Positions 17,017 to 24,978 of a stretch of 48,132 nucleotides of DNA are shown here, piece after piece. The position numbers were made by a program, and so were the translations under genes. Below the pieces are notes generated by a model. The model was not told the origin of the DNA and did no database searches. It saw only the letters and a list, made by a program, of their open reading frames with translations. Numbering within the stretch: the first letter of the stretch is position 1; each line of letters begins with the position of its first letter. The DNA comes from Pseudomonadota bacterium (GTDB lineage Bacteria > Desulfobacterota > Desulfobulbia > Desulfobulbales > CALZHT01), in assembly GCA_018823135.1 (NCBI GenBank), contig JAHJJF010000102.1:1-48132 (forward strand), written 5' to 3'.

Positions 17017-18003
17017 TTACAGCTCACTTTCAAGTCCGGCTATGTTGTCATGGGTTCCCAGGACAACAAGGATATCCCCCAGGAGAATATTCGTTTTAGG
17101 ATTCGGATTAAAGAGCATGTCACCATGTTCACGCTTTATTGCCACAACTATCAGATCATATTTTTTGCGAATATCGGAATCCATTAAGGCACTGTTAATA
17201 AATCCGGCCTTTTCCGTGACCCTTAACTCCTCAAGACGCAATCCGAGTTCCCCGCCGTGAACGGTCAAGTCCAGGAAATCCACAACCGTTGGCCTGACAA
17301 CCAACTGCGCCATCCTTACCGCGCCGATATGATACGGCGAAATCACCTTGTTGGCGCCTGCGCGAAGCAACTTGGTCTCCGTGCCTTCAATGCCACTTGA
17401 GCGGGCCATGATAAACAGAGCTGGGTTCAATCCCCTGGCTGAAAGGATTATGTAAACATTATCGGCATCCGAAGAAACAACTGCAATCAACCCCTTTGCC
17501 TCCATGATCCCGGCTTTCATCAACACATCATCATCGGAAGCCTGACCTTCCAGAACCAGGTAACCCAGTTCATCAACCCGGGTGACTTCTTGAGGATCAG
17601 TATCGATTACCACGAAAGGCCTCTGGTTCTCCTGGAGGTTCTTGCAGATAACCTTACCGATCCTACCGAAACCGCAAACGATATAATGATTCTTTAATTT
17701 GGAAACCTTCTTTTCCATGTTTCTCCTCCCAAAAATCCTCCGTAAACCGCCCTCAACAACGGCCTCAGTAACTTTACTGACAAGGTATAGAACAAATCCC
17801 ACCCCGATGAGGATGAGCAGCATAGTGAAATATTTACCCACCGGGGTCAAATGCACAACTTCACCGTAGCCGACCGTGGTTATGGTTATCATGGTCATAT
17901 AGAGACCGTCGCTAAAACTGCAGCCTTCTAAGAACATGTACCCATAAGTACCGAAAAGCAGGATCAGTAGAAGCAGTGCACTGCTTATAACAATTTTTTT
18001 CAT
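17017..18003 (-). CDS. Two-TM RCK-gated potassium channel
   Basis: A 328-aa membrane protein of the MthK/Kch kind. TM1 (about 4-25) is followed by the pore loop with selectivity filter TTVGYGE (42-48) and TM2 (about 57-80). A cytoplasmic RCK/TrkA-N Rossmann domain begins HYIVCGFGRIG (106-116), with the acidic VIDTDP at the end of strand 2. TrkA-C follows at about 235-328. It probably conducts K+ under control of a nucleotide or ion bound by the RCK ring. A full two-TM channel joined to RCK separates it from TrkA subunits. The ribosome site AAGGA lies seven bases before the ATG. Confidence 0.92.
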   Translation of the reverse strand: MKKIVISSALLLLILLFGTYGYMFLEGCSFSDGLYMTMITITTVGYGEVVHLTPVGKYFTMLLILIGVGFVLYLVSKVTEAVVEGGLRRIFGRRNMEKKVSKLKNHYIVCGFGRIGKVICKNLQENQRPFVVIDTDPQEVTRVDELGYLVLEGQASDDDVLMKAGIMEAKGLIAVVSSDADNVYIILSARGLNPALFIMARSSGIEGTETKLLRAGANKVISPYHIGAVRMAQLVVRPTVVDFLDLTVHGGELGLRLEELRVTEKAGFINSALMDSDIRKKYDLIVVAIKREHGDMLFNPNPKTNILLGDILVVLGTHDNIAGLESEL

Positions 18004-18354
18004 TCAACTATCCTTGGCTGAAAAAAAATCAGTATCAATACTATTCCTCAAAGAAATGCTTCTTACTCCCTTGCTTGTTCCGACATTTATAAATAATCAT
18101 ATTTTTCAGCGATTTCCAAGCGTTATACTTTTAGTGTAAATTTTTTTATTTATTCCATGCCATGCTTTCGCCATCAAGAATGTTGTTTTGCAAATAATAG
18201 CCAAACCTCAAAGGCAGGTTTTTCCCTATGTTTCAAAAAAAACACGGACCCACCCCTGCAAAGCCCACTGTGCTATTCAGGTATAATGAATTGTTACCGA
18301 TAAGAGTAATATACAACAAGATCAATGCAGGATAGCGCATAAGGATTACAAGAG
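18004..18354. other. AT-rich intergenic region upstream of the K+ channel gene
   Basis: About 350 bp without coding signal. It must contain the minus-strand promoter of the channel gene and perhaps a plus-strand promoter for the small ORF at 18355. I see no strong promoter match or conserved RNA motif. Confidence 0.5.
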
Positions 18355-18471
18355 ATGACACACAAACAGGCAATAAAAATACTGATGAAAAGCCCTTTTT
18401 ATTTCAGACTTGATCTGCAGGCACGAAAATTACTCGTCCGAGAATTCTGCTTGCTCTGTGCTGAATGCTGA
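18355..18471 (+). CDS. Possible 38-aa small protein
   Basis: An ATG at 18355, with AAGGA about 10 bases upstream, opens a 38-codon frame. It starts MTHKQAIKILMKSPFYFRLD and ends in LCAEC, with three cysteines in the last eight residues. The composition (helical, basic, aromatic pair FYF) looks like a real small protein rather than random AT-rich translation. I know of no function. It stands alone in a gene-poor region, so the call rests only on the ribosome site and sequence character. Confidence 0.4.
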   Translation: MTHKQAIKILMKSPFYFRLDLQARKLLVREFCLLCAEC

Positions 18472-18741
18472 TGGAGAAAAACGAAATGCATTCGGAGTAT
18501 GAGTACATCAATCCCCGACAAGGTATGCTAAAATCTGCTTAACTTTCCCAACAATGCAAACCCACTTGCTTTGAAAAACTATTTCGCGTAAATTATGAAA
18601 CAAATTATTTGTGACATGAACTGCGTCGATCTTACTTTTTTTTTTGCGAGATCGACAAATATGCTATTGAGAAAAAAATTATTCCCTTAGTTCTCGCTAG
18701 CGTCTTTTTCCAAATCTTCATTCTGGTCCCTGGGTACAGCC
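18472..18741. other. Intergenic region before the SH3 protein gene, with a T-loop hairpin
   Basis: About 270 bp without a gene. GTCGATCT (18625-18632) pairs with AGATCGAC (18649-18656) around a 16-base loop that contains a run of ten T. It could be a weak terminator for an upstream RNA or part of the 5-prime leader of the next gene. Confidence 0.4.
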
Positions 18742-19458
18742 ATGAGATATCGCTTCTTAAGTTTTTTCACACTGTTTTTTGCCTTGATAGTTGCCATAGC
18801 AACCGCACCGACAATTGCTCTGGCAAAAACCATGTATGTCTCCGATGTTCTGATTGTCACCCTCAGGGATGGAAAAGGACCGGACCATAAAATCATCAAA
18901 ACCCTGAAAACCGATACACCAGTGGAGGTCCTGGAAGAAGATGAACAATATATCCGCGCTAAAGCCTCAACCGGGGAAATAGGCTGGATACTCAAACAAT
19001 ACATGACCGTTGACCTGCCAAAAATGAAAATCATTGATCAGCTGAGCACTGAAAATGACCGGCTGAAATCAAAACTCAAAAAATTCGAACAGGACTTGCC
19101 CCCCCTCCAAAAAACCTTAGAGGAATCAAAACTGCAACACGCAAAAAACGCTAAGGAGTCCGAACAAAAAATTGCCGAAGCCCAGCAGGTAATAGCCCAG
19201 CTCAACGAACAATTAAATTTCCTTGCCGATAAATACGAAACCCTCTCCGAGCAGAGTCAGGACACCCTGCAACTGATCAATGACCGCGATAAGTTCAGGA
19301 AAAATAATACAATACTTGTTGAGGAAGTTACAACCCTTCGCCAGGAAAATTCACGAATGAAAAAGAATACAACCATTCGCTGGTTCCTCGCTGGCGGCGG
19401 GGTCTTCCTCGTTGGACTGCTTTTCGGAAAAATCCGAACAAAAAAGAAGTATTATTAA
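18742..19458 (+). CDS. SH3-domain / coiled-coil / membrane-anchor protein (YgiM-like)
   Basis: A 238-aa envelope protein. It has a signal sequence (1-28, ending IALAK), a bacterial SH3 domain (about 30-90: MYVSDVLIVTLRDGKG ... GEIGWILKQYM), a long coiled coil (about 95-210) and a single C-terminal TM (about 216-232) with a short KKK tail. This order is that of the SH3-and-anchor family that includes E. coli YgiM. It probably spans the periplasm and binds peptidoglycan or a protein partner, anchored in the inner membrane. No neighbour explains a specific role; it converges with the AP2-like gene. Confidence 0.85.
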   Translation: MRYRFLSFFTLFFALIVAIATAPTIALAKTMYVSDVLIVTLRDGKGPDHKIIKTLKTDTPVEVLEEDEQYIRAKASTGEIGWILKQYMTVDLPKMKIIDQLSTENDRLKSKLKKFEQDLPPLQKTLEESKLQHAKNAKESEQKIAEAQQVIAQLNEQLNFLADKYETLSEQSQDTLQLINDRDKFRKNNTILVEEVTTLRQENSRMKKNTTIRWFLAGGGVFLVGLLFGKIRTKKKYY

Positions 19459-19462
19459 AACA

Positions 19463-19478
19463 CCAGGGAGAAACCTGG
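19463..19478. terminator. Small hairpin between convergent genes
   Basis: CCAGG (19463-19467) and CCTGG (19474-19478) flank a 6-base loop. The plus strand has an A-run after it, and the minus strand reads T4 after the stem. It may end transcripts from both sides, but it is weak. Confidence 0.35.
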
Positions 19479-19484
19479 AAAAAA

Positions 19485-19913
19485 TCAGGAAGCGAGCCTT
19501 TCTGCTTCTTTTTCCTTTCTGATATTACACGCCAGGGCAAAAGCCTTTTTCTTTCCATGCCTTCTTATTGACACGGAGGTTTTGCCCTGTCTTCCAACCG
19601 GTGTGAGCCAACTCACTTCATAACGATTTAATTCATTATTGAACCGCACACCGACAACACCGGTATTATTGTTGCTGACGGTTACAACATGTTTGTCAGT
19701 CCTTTCCTTGCCTAATTTCTTTTCAGTTGTGTCACGCCAGGAAAGGGCTGCAAGAAGACCGGAATATCTTCCACCACATTTTTTATCGGCAAAAAATTTA
19801 GCATGTGTTTCACCCAGGTAACGAACACGGGCATACCAGCCATGTGTCCTTTTTGATACCTGATCGATTCGTGCAATCCCTTTATGTTTTTCAAGTAATG
19901 CCGTTGTTCCCAT
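19485..19913 (-). CDS. Double AP2-like DNA-binding domain protein
   Basis: A 142-aa basic protein with no nuclease domain. Residues about 80-135 (NTGVVGVRFNNELNRYEVSW, then KTSVSIRRHGKKKAFALAC) match the bacterial AP2/ERF fold: three strands and a helix, usually found appended to HNH endonucleases or integrases. Residues about 10-65 (KGIARIDQ ... GWYARVRYLGETHAKFFADKKCGG ... LLAALSWRD) have the same strand-strand-strand-helix spacing and look like a second, more diverged copy. It starts with a good GAGGTAAG ribosome site. It may be a small DNA-binding regulator; no target is evident, and it has no mobile-element neighbours. Confidence 0.72.
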   Translation of the reverse strand: MGTTALLEKHKGIARIDQVSKRTHGWYARVRYLGETHAKFFADKKCGGRYSGLLAALSWRDTTEKKLGKERTDKHVVTVSNNNTGVVGVRFNNELNRYEVSWLTPVGRQGKTSVSIRRHGKKKAFALACNIRKEKEAERLAS

Positions 19914-20067
19914 AATCTTACCTCAAGTCAGTTAAATTAATAAAAAATGAATCGCCCATGCTTTATTCCCATGGGCCTGATTTTCGCCAACCAGGGGATG
20001 TTCCTTTGATTTGACGTTTAATTTGTTCACCCGAACTGATTTTCAAACTCCGCCGTGCGGCTATGAA

Positions 20068-20460
20068 CTAATGAAAAGCCGAGACAGTCATAGTGTTCTG
20101 CATTTTTACGAGTACAGCCTGAATATCGCTGAAATCATTCGCATCATTTGAAGTCAAAAACCGAGGCCTGAAAAGATGTGCCCGGGCTATTGATTCATCA
20201 TCACAGGCATGAAGTGCGATAATAAGCCTGACATCATACAGTAGCTCCTGCACTGCGAAACAGGTTTCAAGGTCCTGTCCTGTCGAGGTCAAGATGATAA
20301 CCGCGAAGTCGGCATCGGATTTATGGTCAATGAGTCTCTGGGCAAATCGACCGATCTCATCAATAACCTCTACCTCCTCCGTAGCAATTTTCTTTAAAAC
20401 AACTGCGGCAAGTTTTTCACCGGTCTGCCGCTTGCCGGCAGAAAAAACCAGGAGTTTCAT
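20068..20460 (-). CDS. Conserved-looking 130-aa alpha/beta protein, receiver-like, function unknown
   Basis: The ATG at 20460 follows GAGGGA by seven bases, so I prefer it to the TTG five codons upstream. The protein alternates hydrophobic strands and helices: MKLLVFSAG, EVEVIDEIGRFAQRLI, ADFAVIILTSTG, VRLIIALHACD, ARAHLFRPRFLTS. This resembles a CheY-like or Rossmann fold, but no phospho-acceptor aspartate stands at the end of a strand 3 and there is no KP pair. It may be a pseudo-receiver or a nucleotide-fold protein. The nearest gene upstream on the same strand is a sigma-54 activator 635 bp away. Confidence 0.6.
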   Translation of the reverse strand: MKLLVFSAGKRQTGEKLAAVVLKKIATEEVEVIDEIGRFAQRLIDHKSDADFAVIILTSTGQDLETCFAVQELLYDVRLIIALHACDDESIARAHLFRPRFLTSNDANDFSDIQAVLVKMQNTMTVSAFH

Positions 20461-20702
20461 AACGAGATCCCTCAAACCTTTACGCCTGAAAACTATTACG
20501 AAGTCTTGCAGCCGAGAAAGATATATACGGCAAAATGCCTTTAACCCTCTTTATGAGCAAATACTGTGCCTGCCACAACTCGGCAGCTTACAAATTGATC
20601 AAACTAAATGATATTATTAAAATTATTTTTTCTGCACTCATAAAAGCGAGGCTCAACCGAAGCCCTTAAGTCTAAGAATATAGACAAACCCCCAACCCGG
20701 CG

Positions 20703-20718
20703 GTCTAATTTATTAGAC
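20703..20718. promoter_or_regulatory. Palindrome GTCTAAT-TT-ATTAGAC
   Basis: A perfect 7-bp inverted repeat with a 2-base spacer. TTTATTAGAC recurs on the minus strand at about 22655-22664, overlapping the -10 of the sigma-54 regulator promoter. It could be a dimeric operator, but chance is not excluded at this length. Confidence 0.3.
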
Positions 20719-20791
20719 AGTCTTCAATTAAGAAAAGCCAAAGGATTTCGTTGTGACAAATTTTGATTTACGGTCGACTATCCCAGATCCA

Positions 20792-20839
20792 CTGAAACGC
20801 ACCAAGAGCGGACCCAATCGGCGTTGGTGAGCCTTTCAG
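20792..20839. other. Two-step hairpin (candidate structured RNA or cis element)
   Basis: CTGAAA (20792-20797) pairs with TTTCAG (20834-20839), and inside it CACCAA (20800-20805) pairs with TTGGTG (20824-20829). Small asymmetric internal loops separate them, and the apical loop is an 18-base GC-rich segment. GAT/ATC can extend the base of the stem. Purpose unknown. Confidence 0.4.
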
Positions 20840-21095
20840 ATCCGAAAATGGACAATCCCGATAAATAGCTTATTATAAAAGGCGTTTGAGCTTTTTCAAA
20901 AGGCTACGATGGGAGAAAAACTGACTAATCAGTGTATGTGACCGATGATTTTTTCAGGCGGGGAAAAATTGGCAATTACAGTTGAGATTCTTGACTGCAA
21001 AGGATGTTGTCCGAAAAAACATTCAGGCGTCATATCACCTTTGCAATGCAAAAATTGTATCTACCTGCTCTGGCATTGAAACGTAAAAATCCGGA

Positions 21096-22490
21096 TCATC
21101 TTTGTACCATCCCGTGCTTATTCAGGAGTTGATAAATCCGGGCTCTTGAAAGTCCTGAATATTTGCAGGCGGCCTGGATGTTTCCGCCACACCGCGAAAT
21201 AAGTTTGTGAAGGTAATCTATTTCCAGAGCGTCCTTGAACTCCCGCCATACAGGCAAAGAGGTGTAAGAGCTTTTGGTTTCATCTCCGGAAACAGCTTTT
21301 TTACCGCCTTTTACCGCCGCCCTTGCCAACTGGACCCTGATTCCATCTGGCAAATGATTGGGGTAAAGGGTGGGATGATGCTGGGCCACGGCGATGACTC
21401 TTTCCAGGGTTTGAATAAGTTCCCTGACATTCCCCGGCCAGTGATACTCAGTAAGCGCAGATATGAATTCCGGAGCAAACCCCTTTGTTTCCTGATTATA
21501 GCGTTCGCAGAACTTGGCCACGTAATGCTGGACAAGTTCCTGAATATCTCCAATCCTTTCCCGGAGAGGCGGCAGATGGATTGCCATTGATTTCAGCCTG
21601 AAAAGAAGATCTTTCCTGAACTTGCCTGCATCTGCCATTTTTTCAAGATCCCGGTTGGTTGCTGCCACCAGTCTGAAATTACTTCCTTCCTCTTTATTTC
21701 CCCCCACCGGGATGAACCTTTTTTCCTGGAGAACCCGCAAAAATGATTTCTGAACATGAATGGGCAGTTCGCCCACCTCATCCAGAAAAAGAGTCCCCCG
21801 GTCTGCCTGGTGAATGAGCCCTTTCCTGGATTGAACAGCGCCGGTGAAGGCCCCTTTTTCGTGCCCGAAAAGTGTGCTTTCCACTAGAGTCTCAGGGAGC
21901 GCCGCACAATCAACAACCACAAAACTCTGCGCTGCTCGTGTACTGTTTTCATGAATTGCACGGGCAAAAAGTTCCTTGCCGGTGCCGGTCTCACCAAAAA
22001 TAAGCACATTGACTTCACTGGCGGCGGCCTTGGCAAGCAGATCCAGGCTTTTGAGGATGTTTTTACTGTTGCCGATAATGTGCTGCCGTTTCAATACAAC
22101 AGGGACCCGGGAGGTCTTTTCCTTTTCCTCCCGGAACTGCAAAGCCCTGGTAAGAGGCAGCTCTATCTCCCTGCTGATTGCCGCCTTTTCAAGATAGCAC
22201 CATGCGCCATGTTTGACCGCAAGTTCTGCGCCATCAGGGTTTCCCAGACCGGTGATAATCATAACTTCCGGTTTCGACGGCACATCCCTGAACCTGGGTA
22301 AAGACTCCAGACCATTGCCGTCCGGCATGGTGACATCAAGCAATATCACATCAAAATCTTTTGATTTTGCCGTGGAATAGCCATCCGCCAGAGTCTTGGC
22401 GATTGAAGCGTCATGGCCGAGACGGACAAGCTTGCGTCTCAGAGCTTCACTCAGAAACGGGTCGTCATCGACTATAAGAATTTGTGCCAT
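21096..22490 (-). CDS. Sigma-54-dependent response regulator (NtrC family)
   Basis: A 464-aa three-domain activator. The receiver domain (1-115) has the acidic pocket VDDD and phospho-acceptor D52 in LLDVTMPDG. The AAA+ domain has Walker A GETGTGKE (166-173), the sigma-54-contact loop GAFTGA (213-218), a Walker B-like GTLFLDEVGELP and VAATNRDL. A Fis-type helix-turn-helix lies at the C-terminus (about 435-460, GGNIQAACKYSGLSRARIYQLL). It should remodel sigma-54 RNA polymerase at distant targets when phosphorylated. No cognate histidine kinase lies beside it. A sigma-70-type promoter is visible upstream. Confidence 0.94.
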   Translation of the reverse strand: MAQILIVDDDPFLSEALRRKLVRLGHDASIAKTLADGYSTAKSKDFDVILLDVTMPDGNGLESLPRFRDVPSKPEVMIITGLGNPDGAELAVKHGAWCYLEKAAISREIELPLTRALQFREEKEKTSRVPVVLKRQHIIGNSKNILKSLDLLAKAAASEVNVLIFGETGTGKELFARAIHENSTRAAQSFVVVDCAALPETLVESTLFGHEKGAFTGAVQSRKGLIHQADRGTLFLDEVGELPIHVQKSFLRVLQEKRFIPVGGNKEEGSNFRLVAATNRDLEKMADAGKFRKDLLFRLKSMAIHLPPLRERIGDIQELVQHYVAKFCERYNQETKGFAPEFISALTEYHWPGNVRELIQTLERVIAVAQHHPTLYPNHLPDGIRVQLARAAVKGGKKAVSGDETKSSYTSLPVWREFKDALEIDYLHKLISRCGGNIQAACKYSGLSRARIYQLLNKHGMVQR

Positions 22491-22842
22491 TAGGTTTTTC
22501 TTTAAGAAAATATTAATTAAAAATTAATCTGATCACAACAATCCATTGCGACTGCCCCTGCTCTTGAAGCAGCAAAATGAGTTAAACGGCTTGAAAAACA
22601 ACGGCAGCCTATTGACCCAGTTCACCACTTATACCAACTGTTACAACAGCTACAGTCTAATAAACCAGAAACAAACGCCTTTGTCAAATAAAGTAGACAG
22701 ATAACAATATAAGAATATTAGTTTTTTAATTTCGGATCTTTCAGGTAAGCAAACTGAAAACCTTCGTCGTATGACTAAAGGTAAATGTTAAAGGTTATAA
22801 TTCAGAATGCAGAGTGAGCTTTGGAACTTTTATTATGATCAG
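22491..22842. other. 352-bp leader region of the sigma-54 regulator
   Basis: No gene. It contains the probable minus-strand promoter of the regulator (22659-22687) and about 165 nt of untranslated leader between it and the ATG. The leader is rich in short repeats of A and T near the start codon. Confidence 0.5.
22659..22687 (-). promoter_or_regulatory. Sigma-70-type promoter for the sigma-54 regulator
   Basis: On the minus strand a perfect -35 TTGACA (plus 22682-22687) is followed after 17 bases by TTTATT (plus 22659-22664). This lies about 165 bp upstream of the regulator ATG. Confidence 0.55.
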
Positions 22843-24582
22843 CTACCGATTTCCGGAGCGCTTGATGGCTATTCCCATATTGTACTGGGCACTGGGATAA
22901 TCTGGATTGATGCGCAGGGCCTGCCTGTAGTATTGCACGGCTTCATCATATCTTCCAAGAAGTTGCATGAGATTACCGAGATTATTGCTGGCCTCGGCAT
23001 ATTGAGGGTCGAACCGTAACGCCTCGCGCAGATGATAAAGCGCTTCGGTATAATTCCCCTGACGCGCAAGAAGACTGCCGAGATTATTGTGGGCCTTGGC
23101 ATTGTTGTGGTTGAATATCAATGCCTGCCTGAAATGGAGAACCGCTTCATCAAATATGCCCATGTTCTTGAGAGCAATTCCCAGGTTATTATGGGCCTCA
23201 ACAAAAGACGGTTTGAGCACCAACGCCTTCTGATAATTCTTAATTGCCGCGTCACTGTTCCCCGCTTCAGCTAATGCCAGGCCCAGATTGTTATAAGGCC
23301 TGGGATTCTGCGGCGCCTTTATCGTGCAATCGTACCAGAAGACAACAGGATTCAGCCAAAGGCTGTTTCTTTCATAAGTCCAGAAAGACAGAAACACAAT
23401 GGCGACTGCCAGCCCGGAAATCAGCAGCCAGTCTTTCCGCATCTCTCGGCAGCAAAACACCATTGCCGGCACAAAAAACATCATTGAAGGCAGATAGGTC
23501 CTGTGCTCAAAAATAATCTCGAGCCCGATAAATGATGATTCAATTACCAGGTTTCCCAGGAACCAGAAAATTGAGAAAGCCACCAGCCGATGTTTTCTGG
23601 CATTGATTGCCGCAAAAAGCAACAGAACCAGAATCAATCCAAAGGAAAACAAGGTTGACAGCGGCTCAAAAAGAGACTGTGAAACCAGAAAATCATATTC
23701 CAGACTCAGCCTTGAAGGATGAGGAAAAAAGAGCAACGAAATATAATGGACAATTACTCTGAACTCTGTAAAAACTCTTTCAGTAAGTGTGAAATCCCTG
23801 ACCTGATAGGTGGCCAATATCGTCCGGAATGGATCTTTTCCCAGGTAAAAAAAGGCCACAGCTCCCAGAAAAAGTAAGACACCGAGCAGCCACGGGGCTT
23901 TCTTTTTTAACCAGGCAAGACTTAAATCCTGGAAGAAAAACCACTCATACAGCAATATACAAAAAGGCAAGGTGGCGGCAATTTCCTTTGAGCCCAAGGC
24001 AAAGAGCCCGGAAATAAACGCACCCAGAAACCATAGACGGGAAACCCGCCCTGTTTCTGAAATGCGGCCTTGGGCGTAACCATACATCGCAACAATAAAA
24101 AACATTGCGGACAAGCTGTTCATTCTTTGAACAATGTAGGTTACCGACTGCACCTGCAGGGGATGAACCATCCATAGAAACGCCACAGCAAAGGCAATTG
24201 TATCAGGATTCGTACTTTCTGACCTGTCCCATTGGGCATTCAGAACAAGAGTTGACCTGACAAAGAAAAACAGAAAAAGAGTTGTGATCAGGTGAATGGC
24301 TATATTGACAAGATGATATCCTGGAACAGCGTTACCATGGAAATACTGGTTGACGGCAAAGCTTATATTGGCCACCACCCGCTTGGGAAGAATACTTTTT
24401 TCTCCTGCCCCCAGCAGGCTCGAGAGACTGAAATCACGCAGGTGGATTGCACGGTTCTCCTCAATATTTGACGTATCGTCAAAGTAAAACGGCACGTCCA
24501 AGGTGTTTGAGTAGATAATCCCTCCCCAGAGGATCATCGACAGCAACAGCAACGCTCTGATTATACAGGGGAGTGAGTTCAT
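22843..24582 (-). CDS. Integral-membrane GT-C-like protein with C-terminal TPRs
   Basis: A 579-aa protein. About ten hydrophobic segments fill residues 8-420. The first periplasmic loop has the acidic signature PFYFDDTSNIEEN (31-43), of the kind used by C-type glycosyltransferases and TMTC-like proteins. Residues about 428-579 are four to five tetratricopeptide repeats with the usual NNLG ... Y/F-A-L ... P spacing (for example AHNNLGIALKNMG). Such TPR-tailed proteins are frequent in delta-proteobacteria and are thought to mannosylate or otherwise glycosylate exported proteins; the real substrate is unknown. A strong AAGGAG ribosome site lies 3 bases before the ATG. The protein ends inside a repeat. 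Confidence 0.8.
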   Translation of the reverse strand: MNSLPCIIRALLLLSMILWGGIIYSNTLDVPFYFDDTSNIEENRAIHLRDFSLSSLLGAGEKSILPKRVVANISFAVNQYFHGNAVPGYHLVNIAIHLITTLFLFFFVRSTLVLNAQWDRSESTNPDTIAFAVAFLWMVHPLQVQSVTYIVQRMNSLSAMFFIVAMYGYAQGRISETGRVSRLWFLGAFISGLFALGSKEIAATLPFCILLYEWFFFQDLSLAWLKKKAPWLLGVLLFLGAVAFFYLGKDPFRTILATYQVRDFTLTERVFTEFRVIVHYISLLFFPHPSRLSLEYDFLVSQSLFEPLSTLFSFGLILVLLLFAAINARKHRLVAFSIFWFLGNLVIESSFIGLEIIFEHRTYLPSMMFFVPAMVFCCREMRKDWLLISGLAVAIVFLSFWTYERNSLWLNPVVFWYDCTIKAPQNPRPYNNLGLALAEAGNSDAAIKNYQKALVLKPSFVEAHNNLGIALKNMGIFDEAVLHFRQALIFNHNNAKAHNNLGSLLARQGNYTEALYHLREALRFDPQYAEASNNLGNLMQLLGRYDEAVQYYRQALRINPDYPSAQYNMGIAIKRSGNR

Positions 24583-24978
24583 CGGCTCCTTACCTTGAAG
24601 AGATTATTCCTGCCGTATTGCATAATATTTGACAATACTTGCAGCAACATCTCCGGAAAAATAAAAAAAATAAAGGGAAAGCATTGACACGCATCACTAA
24701 ACATACTTTATAACACTCTCAGCCGCGAAGATATTTTGTTGGCATTGACCGGTAATTGGATTATATTTTCCACACTTTTGTGTGGGGAGAGAGCAGTCAA
24801 TTTCTGGCAGTTTTCCTGGAATACAGTACTACGGCTCCAAGAACCGGCGGTCGATTTTCAGCTTTTTCAAACGTAGCCTTCTGTCCCGACCGACATGGCA
24901 ACAGCCTCCTTTGCGCATATTACACCCGGATATGATTAGGCATATTGCGATCATTAAATACAACAAAAGGAGAGATTT
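24583..24978. other. 396-bp divergent intergenic region before adk
   Basis: Holds a candidate plus-strand promoter (24684-24714) and a small CCACAC-TTTT-GTGTGG palindrome at about 24770-24785. A GC-rich stretch from 24830 to 24900 lacks a convincing ORF. Nothing else is supported. Confidence 0.5.
24684..24714 (+). promoter_or_regulatory. Possible sigma-70 promoter for adk
   Basis: TTGACA (24684-24689) and TATAAC (24709-24714) are near-consensus hexamers, but the 19-base spacer is long. They lie about 265 bp upstream of adk. Confidence 0.35.

Larger units (their letters stand above)
20461..21095. other. 635-bp intergenic region with a complex hairpin
   Basis: No gene is supported. A perfect 7-bp inverted repeat, GTCTAAT-TT-ATTAGAC, lies at 20703-20718. 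A longer two-step hairpin lies at 20792-20839. Neither fits a riboswitch class that I recognise. Confidence 0.5.

Noticed and set aside
20792-20839. Integron attC-like site
   Set aside because: The paired arms do not carry the GTTRRRY / RYYYAAC core, and no integrase or cassette array is present.
20940-21060. Sigma-54 promoter in the gap near the regulator
   Set aside because: TGGCA at about 20971 lacks a GC-containing -12 element at the right distance.
22817-22850. GGAACTT at the 3-prime end of the TPR gene as a third sigma-E promoter
   Set aside because: No GTC-type -10 at 15-17 bases, and it points into antisense coding DNA.
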